A stretch of DNA of 64,000 nt from Roseovarius sp. THAF9 (GTDB lineage: Bacteria > Pseudomonadota > Alphaproteobacteria > Rhodobacterales > Rhodobacteraceae): NCBI RefSeq assembly GCF_009363715.1, contig NZ_CP045404.1, forward strand, positions 836,001 to 900,000. The letters are read 5' to 3'. Made by a program: the position numbers and the translations under genes. The notes under the pieces are model-generated. The model was not told where the DNA came from. It did no database searches and was given only the letters and a program-made list of their open reading frames with translations. Below, piece by piece: positions 43,795 through 56,448 of this stretch (positions are counted from its first letter, which is position 1; the number at the start of each line of letters is the position of its first letter).

Positions 43795-45115
43795 ACATGA
43801 TCCGGTGATGCCATTCAAGTTTTCTTCGGAGGTCCATTTCGTCGCCGTATACTTCTCTGCCGCGAGCCTTCTTTACAGAATGCCCCATCAGTTCCGCACG
43901 GTCGTCGTTCTCGATGAGTGCCACTTTCAAGCGAGACTCGAAACTATGCCGAAGGCCACCAATGGTGATGTTTTCGGGGAGAACATTGTGGGCGTGCAGG
44001 GCCTTATTTGCGGTCGCTGAATATGTGCCCTTGTGTCGATACTGCGGGAACCCTTCCGGGTTTCTACGCATGGCTTCCAGGGCAACACCCACCAGCGGGA
44101 TTTTCCGCTTGCTCTGCTTGTTCTTGATCTCGCGTGCCCAGATGCCAGTTTCTCGCCGAATCCAGACATGGGGCACCGGCGAGTCGAGGAAAATGGAGTG
44201 CGGCGGAAGGTCGGTGATCTCCGACTGCCGAGCACCGGTTTCCGTCAGGACCAAGGTGATATCCCGGGCTTGCGGAGGCATGAAGTCCAGCGCGCCTTCG
44301 GGCACAATCCTTTCTTCTATGATGTTCAAGGGCACTTGGAGCTTCCGGCCCTCTTCTTCATCGAGCCTGCTGAAACCTTTGCCGAGACCCGAAAATGGAG
44401 AAAACGGCAACTCACGCTCATCGACGCCCAGCGACTCGTGAAACTTCTGCCACATCAGGTTCAGGAGTTGGATCTCCTTTTGCGCACTGCGCCCCAAGAT
44501 GTCGCCATCTATAATCCGATCCCGCAGGGCATCCCGGAATGAGAGGGCGTCGCTCCGTGGGATATCTGTGAATACCGGATCAAGGCCCAAGAGTTCGACA
44601 ACCTTCGCTGCTGGACGTGTCCAGCGGGAGCACCACGTCCCCTGCTGACGTTTGCTTTTGTGCACCACCTCTTCCGGAAACCTGCTCGGCATTGAATCCG
44701 CGACTTCCGTTATCGTGAGACGGGGGCGTTCTACGGCGCCCAATAGAGCAGTCGCAGCCGTTGAATCCGGGGCATCTTTTGCGGACTTCAGGGAAGCAAA
44801 ACGCGGAAGGAGCTCGTCCAGCGGACCAGCGGCAAGTTCCTCTGCCGTGCGGTAAACAAAGCCACGGGAAGTAGCGAGTCCGCTGACCGCCTCGAAATGC
44901 TCCCTTGACCCAGGAGAAGAACGTCCAGCAAGCAATAAGTCCAGTTCCGCGAGGATCTGCTGCTCCTTCACAAGGAGCTGTGCGCGTGCCAGCTTCTCGT
45001 CGCCGGTTCGCAGGCTTCGCTGGATTTCGTGCTTGCCGGGCATGACGGAGGCATAGCGACGGGGCACCCGCATTCGCAGATGATATGTATCTCCACGCTT
45101 GACCAGTCCCGCCAT
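43778..45115 (-). CDS. int: Tyrosine-recombinase integrase of the element
   Basis: 445 residues from ATG at 45115, which has GGAAGGG upstream; an in-frame ATG at 45184 lies in the end repeat and is less likely. Catalytic residues are visible: Arg296 in ETGARQSE, Arg389 in GGLRHSFESR, His412 in LMGHS and Tyr423 in REVYG. The histidine normally three residues before the second Arg is Gly here. The N-terminal part holds an arm-binding-like region (DTYHLRMRVPRRY). It inserts the element into tRNA-Phe; the gene reads inward from attR. Confidence 0.93.
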   Translation of the reverse strand: MAGLVKRGDTYHLRMRVPRRYASVMPGKHEIQRSLRTGDEKLARAQLLVKEQQILAELDLLLAGRSSPGSREHFEAVSGLATSRGFVYRTAEELAAGPLDELLPRFASLKSAKDAPDSTAATALLGAVERPRLTITEVADSMPSRFPEEVVHKSKRQQGTWCSRWTRPAAKVVELLGLDPVFTDIPRSDALSFRDALRDRIIDGDILGRSAQKEIQLLNLMWQKFHESLGVDERELPFSPFSGLGKGFSRLDEEEGRKLQVPLNIIEERIVPEGALDFMPPQARDITLVLTETGARQSEITDLPPHSIFLDSPVPHVWIRRETGIWAREIKNKQSKRKIPLVGVALEAMRRNPEGFPQYRHKGTYSATANKALHAHNVLPENITIGGLRHSFESRLKVALIENDDRAELMGHSVKKARGREVYGDEMDLRRKLEWHHRIMFTQQA

Positions 45116-45177
45116 GTTTTGCCCTTCCTTCGTGTAGCTGTCGGATATAAATGTGGGCGGAGAGACCTCCACCTTGC

Positions 45178-45200
45178 ACTCCACATTTTGCTACACATTC
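45178..45200 (+). repeat. Element end repeat, right copy (possible integrase arm site)
   Basis: This 23-bp stretch, starting ACTCCACATTTTGCT, matches 27878-27900 at 21 of 23 positions. It lies between the integrase gene and attR. An inverted GTGTGGAG lies close to attR at 45254-45261. Confidence 0.55.
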
Positions 45201-45266
45201 TTTTTGGTGCGTTGTCTGAAATAATCAGTAAAACAAGGGGAATAGCAGGGCAAGTGTGGAGGTGGA

Positions 45267-45286
45267 GATTCCGCCCCCGGGCACCA
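45267..45286 (+). repeat. attR: 20-bp direct repeat of the tRNA-Phe 3' end
   Basis: An exact copy of 27767-27786 (gattccgcccccgggcacca) without the rest of a tRNA. It marks the right end of the element. Confidence 0.92.
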
Positions 45287-45428
45287 CTTCAACATCCGAG
45301 ATAGTCCAGCGAAGTCTTAATCGTCTGTTAAATCAGTCGTTTCTGCTATTGGTTGTCCGGCGTGTTCCGTTCTTGTCCGCCTCAAGCCGCCATCTGTCCC
45401 AAAATCCCTGAAGACGGACAGGGGAGGA

Positions 45429-45578
45429 TCAGATGCCCCAGATCATTTTCTGGATGACCGGAGGCAGGTTTCCGTCAGTCGTCATCATCGACAGAACGAC
45501 CGTGCCTGCGTCCGCCGAGGTCACTAGGAATATGAACCGCCGCAATGCCGCCAGCAACGTCGTGCCGGGAAGCGGGCG
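45429..45578 (-). pseudogene. Remnant of a BCCT-family betaine/choline transporter gene
   Basis: In one minus-strand frame about 49 residues (FIFLVTSADAGTVVLSMMTT, then DGNLPPVIQKMIWGI) match the conserved late transmembrane region of BCCT carriers, which move glycine betaine, choline or carnitine. The match stops at a TGA at its 3' end, where an intact BCCT would run on for many more residues, and no preceding part of the gene is present. It is a decayed fragment between the element and the ClC gene. Confidence 0.65.
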
Positions 45579-45636
45579 CCGCCGCGCCTGTCCTGCCTGT
45601 TGCGTCATGCGCTGATCCGGTCGATGATCCACGGAA

Positions 45637-47370
45637 ATGACCCTCGGAACGCAAAGCGACACGGCGCCTGCGCCCTTGCGAATGGTGATCCTCACCGGCA
45701 TCGCCCTGACTGTCGGCGGGGCGGCGTCAATGGCGGCGATTGCTCTTGTCGATCTTGTTGCGCTTTTGAACACGGTTCTGCTGGTCGAACCCCGGGCGCG
45801 GGTGCAATGGGAAAGCGTTCCGGGTTTCGTGGCCGTGATGACGATCCTCGTGCCCACGCTCGGCGGTCTGATCGTCGGGCTTATCCATCGACACCTGTCG
45901 CCCGCCGGACGACCGCTTGGCCCGCCTGACGTGATCGAGGCGGTGCAGTTCCACAAACCGCTTCCCGATCTGCGCAGCGGGCTGGTCTCGACCCTGAGCG
46001 CAGCGTTGTCGCTGGGCACCGGGGCCTCGGTCGGGCAGTACGGGCCGATGGTCTATCTTGGCGCGATCTTCGGCGGGTTCGCGCATCGGCTGCGCCTGGG
46101 TGTGCCGAACCTGGCAAGCATCGCCGTCAGTTGCGGCGTGGCCGCCGCCATCTCGACCGCGTTCAACGCACCGATCGCGGGCGTGCTCTTTGCGCACGAA
46201 GTCGTCCTGCGCCACTACGCCACCCGGGCCTTTGCGCCGGTGACGGTCGCGTCGGTCGCCGGCTATGTGATTGCCAACGTTATCTTTGAACGGCCCGCCT
46301 TGTTCCGGATCGAGTTTCCGGGAGTCGCCCACGGCTACGAGTTTGGTCTCGTTGCCATTCTCGGCCTATTTGTAGCATTGGCGGCAATCGTGTTCATGCG
46401 CCTGCTGCTGGCCATCGGACCGGCCCTCGCCCAGCGGATCCGGTGGCCAGAGGCGCGCACGGCAATGGCGGGCCTTGCGGTGGGGCTTACGGCGCTTATC
46501 TTGCCCGACGTGCTGGGGATTGGCACCTCGACCCTGCGCTTTGCCACCATCGACGGCGCCTTCGGGCTTGGCGAACTGATCGTGCTGATCGCCGCCAAGA
46601 TCATCCTGACCGCACTGTGCATCGGCGCGGGCTTCTCGGGCGGCGCGTTCAGCCCGTCGCTCCTGATTGGGAGCCTGATCGGCGTGCTCTTCTGGACGTT
46701 GGCCTCGGGTCTGGCGGGCGTGCCGACCTCGGGCGCGGCGATCTACGCGATCGGCGGCATGATGGCCTTTGCCAGCGCGGTGATCGGCGCGCCGCTGACC
46801 TGCATCCTGATCGTGTTCGAACTGACCCGCAATTACGACGTCACAATCGCCGCGATGGTGGCCGTGGTCTTTTCCAACCTCGTGTCACATCGCGCCTTTG
46901 GCCGGTCGCTCTTCGACGTGCAGCTTGCCCGTCGGGGCATCGATTTTTCCCTTGGCCGGGACCGGGCGCATTTCGCGGCGCTGAAGGTCGTCGATTTCCT
47001 GCAACCGCAGGCGGTGACCGCCACAGCGGATGACAGGCCCGCGGAAGTGGCCGAGCGTCTGCGCGCGCAGGGCTGGCGCGAGGCGTTCGTGCTCGACGCC
47101 GAAGGCCGGCTTCTGGGCGTTTTCAGCCCCGGCGCCCAGGAGGATCCGCCCCGAGTGGCGCAAGGCCTGGCCCCGGCCCGGCTGGTCTTTGACGACGCCA
47201 CCGACCTTGCCGACGCGATGGAGCGCCTGCGCGGTTTCGTCGGCGACGCGGTGCCCGTCGTCTGCGGCGAAACGGGGCGCTACCTTGGCGCGGTGTCGGA
47301 GGCGGATCTGGTCTCGGCCTGGCTGGACGAAGGCGCGCGGCTGCGAAAGGAAGAAAATGCGTCGATCTGA
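45637..47370 (+). CDS. ClC-family chloride channel/transporter with CBS domains
   Basis: 577 residues. The ClC membrane domain (about 15-430) shows FNAPIAGVLFAHEVVL and GAGFSGGAFSPSLLIGSLIG. The selectivity motif G-x-E-G-P reads GQYGP (ASVGQYGPMVYLGA), so the gating glutamate is replaced by tyrosine. Two CBS domains follow at about 450-565. It is an inner-membrane anion carrier; loss of the gating glutamate suggests channel-like rather than proton-coupled transport. It overlaps the binding-protein gene by 14 bp. Confidence 0.88.
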   Translation: MTLGTQSDTAPAPLRMVILTGIALTVGGAASMAAIALVDLVALLNTVLLVEPRARVQWESVPGFVAVMTILVPTLGGLIVGLIHRHLSPAGRPLGPPDVIEAVQFHKPLPDLRSGLVSTLSAALSLGTGASVGQYGPMVYLGAIFGGFAHRLRLGVPNLASIAVSCGVAAAISTAFNAPIAGVLFAHEVVLRHYATRAFAPVTVASVAGYVIANVIFERPALFRIEFPGVAHGYEFGLVAILGLFVALAAIVFMRLLLAIGPALAQRIRWPEARTAMAGLAVGLTALILPDVLGIGTSTLRFATIDGAFGLGELIVLIAAKIILTALCIGAGFSGGAFSPSLLIGSLIGVLFWTLASGLAGVPTSGAAIYAIGGMMAFASAVIGAPLTCILIVFELTRNYDVTIAAMVAVVFSNLVSHRAFGRSLFDVQLARRGIDFSLGRDRAHFAALKVVDFLQPQAVTATADDRPAEVAERLRAQGWREAFVLDAEGRLLGVFSPGAQEDPPRVAQGLAPARLVFDDATDLADAMERLRGFVGDAVPVVCGETGRYLGAVSEADLVSAWLDEGARLRKEENASI

Positions 47371-48418
47371 TCTCTTCCTGCTGATTTTTGCTATGGTCGC
47401 GACCCCGGCCCGCGCAGACGATCTTACGATCGTGTCCTGGGGCGGCGCCTACGAGACGGCGCAACGACAGGCCGTCATCGCGCCTTTTGCCGCGGAGACC
47501 GGCCTTGATGTCGATGTGGGCGTCTACGATGGAAGCTGGACGACCGTGGCCGAGCGCGGGGCGCCGGAGGGGTGGGACGTGATCGACATGCTGGCCGATC
47601 AGGCCCGTGTCGCCTGCGCGCAGGGGCTGCTGCTCAAGATCGACCCGGGCGCGCTTTTTGCGCCCGAGGCCCTGGCGGATTTCGCCCCCTTCGCGCCGGA
47701 TGTTTGCGCTGTGCCGCAAAACGCCTATGCCCGCGTCATGGCCTTTGACGACCGCGCGTTTTCGGGGGTGAAACCGACCCGGATCGAGGATTTCTTCGAC
47801 ACCGACCGCTTTCCCGGGCCCCGCGCCGTTCAGCGCAGCCCGGACGGCATCCTGGAATGGGCATTGCTGGCCGAAGGCGTGCCGCCGGAACAGGTCTATG
47901 GTCTGCTCAGCACGGACCGCGGCCTGCGCCTGGCCTTCAGAAAGCTCGACACCATCCGCGATGACATCGTCTGGTGGCAGGACCCGGCCGCGCCGGCCGA
48001 GATGCTGGCGAATGGCCGTGCCGTGATGGCGGCGGGGTTCAACGGCCGGTTCTTCGACATGGCGCAGCGCGCGCGCGCACCGATTGACATAGTCTGGGAC
48101 GGTCGCATCATCGGGATCGAGGTCTGGGCCATTGCCGCCGACACCGACGCGCCCGATGCCGCACGGGCCTTTGTGCAGTACGCCGCGGACCCGGCCACGA
48201 TGGCACGGCTCGCGACGCAGATTCCCTACGGCCCGACGCGCCGCTCGGCCTTCGACAGGATCGGGATCAACCGGGATCTGGGCGTGCCGATGCGCGCGCA
48301 TCTGCCGAACGCGCCGCAACACGGGGGGCGGGCGCTGGTACGGGACAGCGGCTGGCACGCGAATACCGAGGACCTGCGCCAGCGCCGCTTTCGCGACTGG
48401 CTTGCCAGTGACGACTGA
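47357..48418 (+). CDS. Periplasmic solute-binding protein (PotD-like)
   Basis: 353 residues from ATG at 47357 with GAAAGGAAG upstream. A signal peptide (MRRSDLFLLIFAMVATPARA) precedes DDLTIVSWGGAYE, the opening of spermidine/putrescine-type ABC binding proteins. The rest is a two-lobe binding fold. No permease or ATPase gene follows, so partner genes are elsewhere or it has a sensory role. The 14-bp overlap ties its expression to the ClC gene. The ligand is unknown. Confidence 0.85.
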   Translation: MRRSDLFLLIFAMVATPARADDLTIVSWGGAYETAQRQAVIAPFAAETGLDVDVGVYDGSWTTVAERGAPEGWDVIDMLADQARVACAQGLLLKIDPGALFAPEALADFAPFAPDVCAVPQNAYARVMAFDDRAFSGVKPTRIEDFFDTDRFPGPRAVQRSPDGILEWALLAEGVPPEQVYGLLSTDRGLRLAFRKLDTIRDDIVWWQDPAAPAEMLANGRAVMAAGFNGRFFDMAQRARAPIDIVWDGRIIGIEVWAIAADTDAPDAARAFVQYAADPATMARLATQIPYGPTRRSAFDRIGINRDLGVPMRAHLPNAPQHGGRALVRDSGWHANTEDLRQRRFRDWLASDD

Positions 48419-48589
48419 GCCGGGAATGCAAATCGTCCGCTGGTCGCCCCGGGCGTGGCCTCGACCGGCGTGACGCAGTGTTGAGACGGGCGGGATTCTT
48501 TGATGCGCCGCGCGACCACCCGATGGCGGAAGTTCCGAACCTTCGGATTCATCAGGAAGGCCTTGATTTTGAGACAGTGGTGTTCGTCT

Positions 48590-48713
48590 GCTTAAAGCGT
48601 TTCGCGAAACACCTGAATCACAGCTTACCCGTGAAACGCTGCGGAAAACTCAATCGGTGCACGCGTTTCGTCTTTAGCTGATGGCTCAGCTTATCGGTGA
48701 AACGCTTAAATGG
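48590..48713. repeat. Four copies of a dispersed repeat in two inverted pairs
   Basis: Copies lie at 48590-48612 (minus), 48619-48643 (plus), 48662-48684 (minus) and 48685-48713 (plus). The best share CAGCTTATcGGTGAAACGCT-like sequence with copy A at 27402-27430. Alternating orientation gives two inverted pairs that could fold as RNA hairpins. Confidence 0.55.
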
Positions 48714-48870
48714 CCCAAAAATAAAGAACTCGACTGCGCAAACATGTGGTCGGACGTTACGTGAAGCCTGAACAGGTCAAAGAAACGCGGGCTTGTCCGT
48801 GAATGCGGAAACAGAAAGTGTTGCAAAACGCGCAAGACGATCTTGTGGCGCGCGGCAAAAGTCGTGCCCG

Positions 48871-48901
48871 GTATCGGCCAGCCATTGCGTCTGGCCGATA
48901 C
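48871..48901 (-). terminator. Perfect hairpin downstream of adenosine kinase
   Basis: GTATCGGCCAG and CTGGCCGATAC form an 11-bp perfect stem with a 9-nt loop, about 85 bp after the adenosine kinase stop. It lacks a T-run; it may stabilise the 3' end of the long operon mRNA or end it with Rho. Confidence 0.45.
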
Positions 48902-48986
48902 CGCAGCTTGGCGCGTCAGTGCCGGCCGGTGGCGCCTTGAAGGTTCATGGCACCCCAGACCGGCGAACTGCTGCTTGCGGTGGTAC

Positions 48987-49979
48987 TCAGGCTGCCGGTA
49001 AGGCGATCGCCTTGGCTGCGTCACCGTCGCGCGCACCGTAGTGGACCAGCACCCGGGCCGCGCTTTCCGCCCCGAGCTTGCCAGCTTCTTGTACCGGCAG
49101 GCCGCGGGCCAGTGCCGCCAGGAATCCGCTCGCGTAGGCATCGCCCGCGCCGGTGCTATCGATGACGTCCGGCACGTCGACCGCCGGGATGTGGTGGCGA
49201 CCCTCGGCATCGGCCACGATTGATCCCTTGTCGTGCTCGGTCACCGCCGCGATGGACACCCGCGTCATGGCCCAGCCAAGTGCAGCGTCCGCGCCGTCGC
49301 GTCCCGCCAGCGCGGCCACCTCGGCCTGGTTGCCGACAAGGATATCGACATGGCGTGAGACGAAGTTGCGCATGACGTCTATGTTACGCTCGACGCAACC
49401 GGCATCCGACGGTGTCAGCGCGACCTTCGCCCCGGCGGCCTGCGCCGCTTCGGCCAGGCGTTCGATCACCGCCGCGCCATGCGGGGCGTCCCATATGTAG
49501 CCTTCGATAAACAGGATATCGAACTCTTCGGGCAGGGCCGCTAGCGCCTCCGGAGGCATCAACGTGGTTGCCGCACCCAGGTAGGTGCTCATGGTGCGTT
49601 CGCCGTCCGGTGTGACCAGCACGACGCAGCGGCCGGTGCCGTGATCGCCGTTCTGTGCCACGGCAACCGGTGCGGCCAGTCCCATGCCCGACATCTCCTC
49701 GCAGAAGGCATCGCCGAGATCATCGTTGGCCACCTTGCCGAGGTAGGTTCCCCGGACAGGCGTGTCGGCCAGGTGCGCGATGGAGTTGGCCACCGATCCG
49801 CCGGACTGGCGGATACCGGGGCCGACATCCTCGAACAGGGCGTGGGCCGCGTCGGCATTCACAAGGTGCATGCCCCCCGGGGTCAGCCCGTGTCGCGTAA
49901 CGACATCGGGCTCGACCGCGGCGACGACATCGACCAGCGCGTTGCCCAAACCCACGATATGCGGTGTTCGTTCGGTCAT
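48987..49979 (-). CDS. Adenosine kinase (PfkB/ribokinase family)
   Basis: 330 residues. It has the ribokinase fold, with substrate-binding GLGNALVDVVA and GGSVANSIAHLA near the N terminus and the phosphate-binding DSTGAGDAYASGF near 275 with the catalytic Asp. The likely reaction is adenosine to AMP, removing the product of AhcY; this is supported by its place directly after ahcY. GAGGAG precedes the ATG. It is the last gene of the methyl-cycle operon, 10 bp after ahcY. Confidence 0.88.
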   Translation of the reverse strand: MTERTPHIVGLGNALVDVVAAVEPDVVTRHGLTPGGMHLVNADAAHALFEDVGPGIRQSGGSVANSIAHLADTPVRGTYLGKVANDDLGDAFCEEMSGMGLAAPVAVAQNGDHGTGRCVVLVTPDGERTMSTYLGAATTLMPPEALAALPEEFDILFIEGYIWDAPHGAAVIERLAEAAQAAGAKVALTPSDAGCVERNIDVMRNFVSRHVDILVGNQAEVAALAGRDGADAALGWAMTRVSIAAVTEHDKGSIVADAEGRHHIPAVDVPDVIDSTGAGDAYASGFLAALARGLPVQEAGKLGAESAARVLVHYGARDGDAAKAIALPAA

Positions 49980-49989
49980 GTCTCGCTCC

Positions 49990-51405
49990 TCAATACCGGT
50001 AGTGTTCCGGCTTGTAGGGGCCTTCAGGCGAAACGCCGATATAGTCCGCTTGGTCTTTCGCCAGTTCGGTCAGCTTCACGCCGATCCGCTCCAGATGCAG
50101 ACGTGCCACTTTCTCGTCCAGATGCTTGGGCAGGATGTAGACCTTGTTCTCGTATTCGCCGCCGTTCTTCCACAGCTCGATCTGCGCCAGCACCTGGTTG
50201 GTAAAGCTGGCCGACATCACGAAGGATGGGTGGCCGGTGGCGTTGCCAAGGTTCAGCAGGCGGCCTTCGGACAGCAGAATGATGCGGTTGCCCGAGGGCA
50301 TCTCGATCATGTCCACCTGTTCCTTGATGTTGGTCCACTTGTGGTTCTTGAGCGAAGCCACCTGAATCTCGTTGTCGAAGTGGCCGATATTGCCGACGAT
50401 CGCCATGTCCTTCATCTCGCGCATATGCTCGATGCGGATCACGTCCTTGTTGCCGGTGGTCGTGACGAAGATATCCGCGGTGGAAACCACGTCTTCCAGC
50501 GTCGTCACATGAAACCCGTCCATCGCCGCCTGCAGCGCGCAGATCGGATCGACCTCTGTCACGATCACGCGGGCACCGGCGCCTTTCAGCGAGGCGGCCG
50601 AGCCTTTGCCCACGTCGCCATAGCCCATGACCACGGCGACCTTGCCGGCCATCATCGTGTCGGTGGCGCGGCGGATGCCGTCGACAAGGCTTTCCTTGCA
50701 GCCATACTTGTTGTCGAATTTCGACTTGGTGACGCTGTCATTCACGTTGATCGCGGGAAACGGCAGCTGCCCTTCCTGCATCATCTTGTAAAGGCGATGC
50801 ACGCCGGTCGTCGTTTCCTCGCTGACACCCTTGATCATCTCGCGCTGCTTGGTGAACCAGCCGGGGCTTTCAGCCATGCGCTTTTTGATCTGGGCGAACA
50901 GGCACGTCTCTTCTTCAGAGGTCGGCGTCTCGATCAGCTCGGTTTCACCGGCCTCGACCCGCGCGCCGATCAGGATGTAGAGCGTGGCGTCGCCGCCATC
51001 GTCCAAGATCATGTTGGCGCCGCCGTCCTCGAACTGGAAGATGCGGTCGCAATAATCCCAGTATTCCTCCAGCGTCTCGCCCTTGACCGCGAAGACCGGC
51101 GTGCCGCCCTCGGCGATCACGGCGGCGGCGTGGTCCTGGGTGGAAAAGATGTTGCACGAGGCCCAGCGGACCTCGGCGCCCAGCGCCACAAGCGTTTCGA
51201 TCAGGCAGGCAGTCTGGATCGTCATGTGCAACGACCCCGCGATGCGCGCGCCCTTGAGCGGCTTGTCTTGCCCGTATTCCTCGCGCAGGGCCATCAGGCC
51301 CGGCATCTCGGTCTCGGCGATGTCCAGCTCCTTGCGGCCGAAACCGGCAAGAGCGATGTCACGGATCGCGCTGTCCGCGGGACTGACTCTCTCTGGCTTG
51401 TTCAT
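49990..51405 (-). CDS. ahcY: Adenosylhomocysteinase
   Basis: 471 residues from ATG at 51405. It splits SAH into homocysteine and adenosine with tightly bound NAD. The NAD motif [20 protein letters not shown], the substrate region [20 protein letters not shown] and the C terminus [10 protein letters not shown] are diagnostic. The insert after residue 150 is typical of bacterial SAHH. AAAGGAGAC is the ribosome site. It removes SAH, a strong inhibitor of the methyltransferases encoded upstream in the same operon. Confidence 0.97.
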   Translation of the reverse strand: MNKPERVSPADSAIRDIALAGFGRKELDIAETEMPGLMALREEYGQDKPLKGARIAGSLHMTIQTACLIETLVALGAEVRWASCNIFSTQDHAAAVIAEGGTPVFAVKGETLEEYWDYCDRIFQFEDGGANMILDDGGDATLYILIGARVEAGETELIETPTSEEETCLFAQIKKRMAESPGWFTKQREMIKGVSEETTTGVHRLYKMMQEGQLPFPAINVNDSVTKSKFDNKYGCKESLVDGIRRATDTMMAGKVAVVMGYGDVGKGSAASLKGAGARVIVTEVDPICALQAAMDGFHVTTLEDVVSTADIFVTTTGNKDVIRIEHMREMKDMAIVGNIGHFDNEIQVASLKNHKWTNIKEQVDMIEMPSGNRIILLSEGRLLNLGNATGHPSFVMSASFTNQVLAQIELWKNGGEYENKVYILPKHLDEKVARLHLERIGVKLTELAKDQADYIGVSPEGPYKPEHYRY

Positions 51406-51439
51406 GTCGCGTCTCCTTTCTTCGTTCTGGTGTTTCGGA

Positions 51440-52630
<1,191 letters not shown>

Positions 52631-52696
52631 AATTGGTCCTTTCTCCACTGTCGTGGGGTTGGGTCGCTTTTGTCAAAAATCGACTTTTTGCGGGCG

Positions 52697-55359
<2,663 letters not shown>

Positions 55360-55363
<4 letters not shown>

Positions 55364-56433
55364 GCTGCGCCCTCCTTGACGTCCGCGCCTTGTGTCTCGA
55401 ACATCTCCAGACCGCTCAGCCGCATGCGCCTGACTTTCTGCGGGATCTTGCGCGGGGCCTTGCCCGCGACCGCATCCGCGATGGCGCGGATATGGTCGGG
55501 CGTGGTGCCGCAACAACCGCCCACGATGTTGACCAGCCCCGACGACGCCCATTCGGCCAGATGCTCGGCGGTTTCCTCGGGCGTTTCGTCATAGCCGCCC
55601 ATCTCGTTGGGCAGGCCGGCGTTGGGATAGGCGCTGATGCGCGTGTCGGCCACCTCGGACAGGGTGCGCACGTGCTGGCGCATCTCGCCCGCGCCCAACG
55701 CGCAGTTCAGCCCGATGGAGTAGGGGCGCGCGTGGCTCATCGACACCCAGAACGCCTCGGGCGTCTGGCCTGTCAGGGTGCGTCCAGACCGGTCGGTGAT
55801 GGTGCCCGAGATCATCAGCGGCGGAATGGTCAGCCCCTCGTCCGACAGGCTGTCGATGGCGAAAAGCGCGGCCTTGGCGTTCAGCGTGTCAAAGATCGTC
55901 TCGATCAGCAGCAGGTCGGCGCCTGCCTCGATCAGCGCGCGCGCCGCCTCGCCATAGGCGCGGGCCAGATCGTCGAATGTCACCGCCCGGAAGCCGGGGT
56001 CGTTCACGTCCGGGCTGATGCTGGCGGTCTGGTTTGTCGGGCCGATGCCCCCCGCGACCCAGCGCGGCCGGTCGGGCGTGGCGACCGCGTCGGCGGCCTC
56101 CCGCGCGAGGCGGACGGATTCGGTGTTCATTTCGACCACGAGGTCGGTCATGTCGTAATCGGCCTGGCTGATCGCGTTGGCGCCGAAGGTGTTGGTGCAC
56201 AGGATGTCGGCACCCGCATTCAGGAAATCTTCGTGGATTTTCCGAATCATGTCGGGCTGGGTCAGGGTCAGCAACTCGTTGTTGCCGCCCACGTCGCTGG
56301 GATGATCCTTGAACCGCGCGCCGCGATAGGCGGCCTCATCCGGCTTTTCCTGCTGGATCATCGTGCCCATCGCCCCGTCCAGCACAAGGATGCGGTCTGC
56401 ATTGGCTGTGGCTATGTCGTTGGTCTTGGTCAT
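55360..56433 (-). CDS. Methionine synthase, homocysteine-binding part (MetH N-terminal protein)
   Basis: 357 residues. This is the homocysteine S-methyltransferase barrel with the zinc ligands in [13 protein letters not shown] and [12 protein letters not shown]. In most bacteria it is fused to the folate/B12 part; here a stop separates them and the downstream gene starts within it by an ATGA overlap. [12 protein letters not shown] is the usual N terminus. It follows metF copy 2 by 15 bp. Confidence 0.93.
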
Positions 56434-56448
56434 GCGTTCTTCATTCCT

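Larger units (their letters stand above)
27767..45286. mobile_element. Integrative and mobilisable element in tRNA-Phe
   Basis: The segment is bounded by an exact 20-bp direct repeat: the 3' end of tRNA-Phe (27767-27786) and a copy at 45267-45286. A tyrosine integrase gene lies at the right end, and relaxase, TrbL-like, ArdC-like and RepL-like genes lie inside. It carries a CCWGG restriction-modification cassette and other cargo. Many genes are less GC-rich than the flanks. No full conjugation machinery is present, so it is probably mobilised by a helper. Size is about 17.5 kb. Confidence 0.9.
48419..48986. other. Intergenic region with repeats and hairpins
   Basis: About 570 bp between the binding-protein gene and the end of adenosine kinase. 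No supported gene. It holds four copies of a GAAACGC-containing repeat (48590-48713), a 12-bp palindrome GTTTCGCGAAAC at 48599-48610 and a hairpin at 48871-48901. Confidence 0.6.

Noticed and set aside
27767..45286. Insertion sequences or transposase genes within the element
   Set aside because: No transposase motif or terminal inverted repeat with target duplication was found; mobility is explained by the tyrosine integrase.
45433..45615. Small plus-strand open frame
   Set aside because: It is antisense to the BCCT remnant, whose frame has a clear family match.
48419..48986. Open frames in the gap beside adenosine kinase
   Set aside because: They lack ribosome sites and family similarity, and the stretch is better explained by repeats and hairpins.
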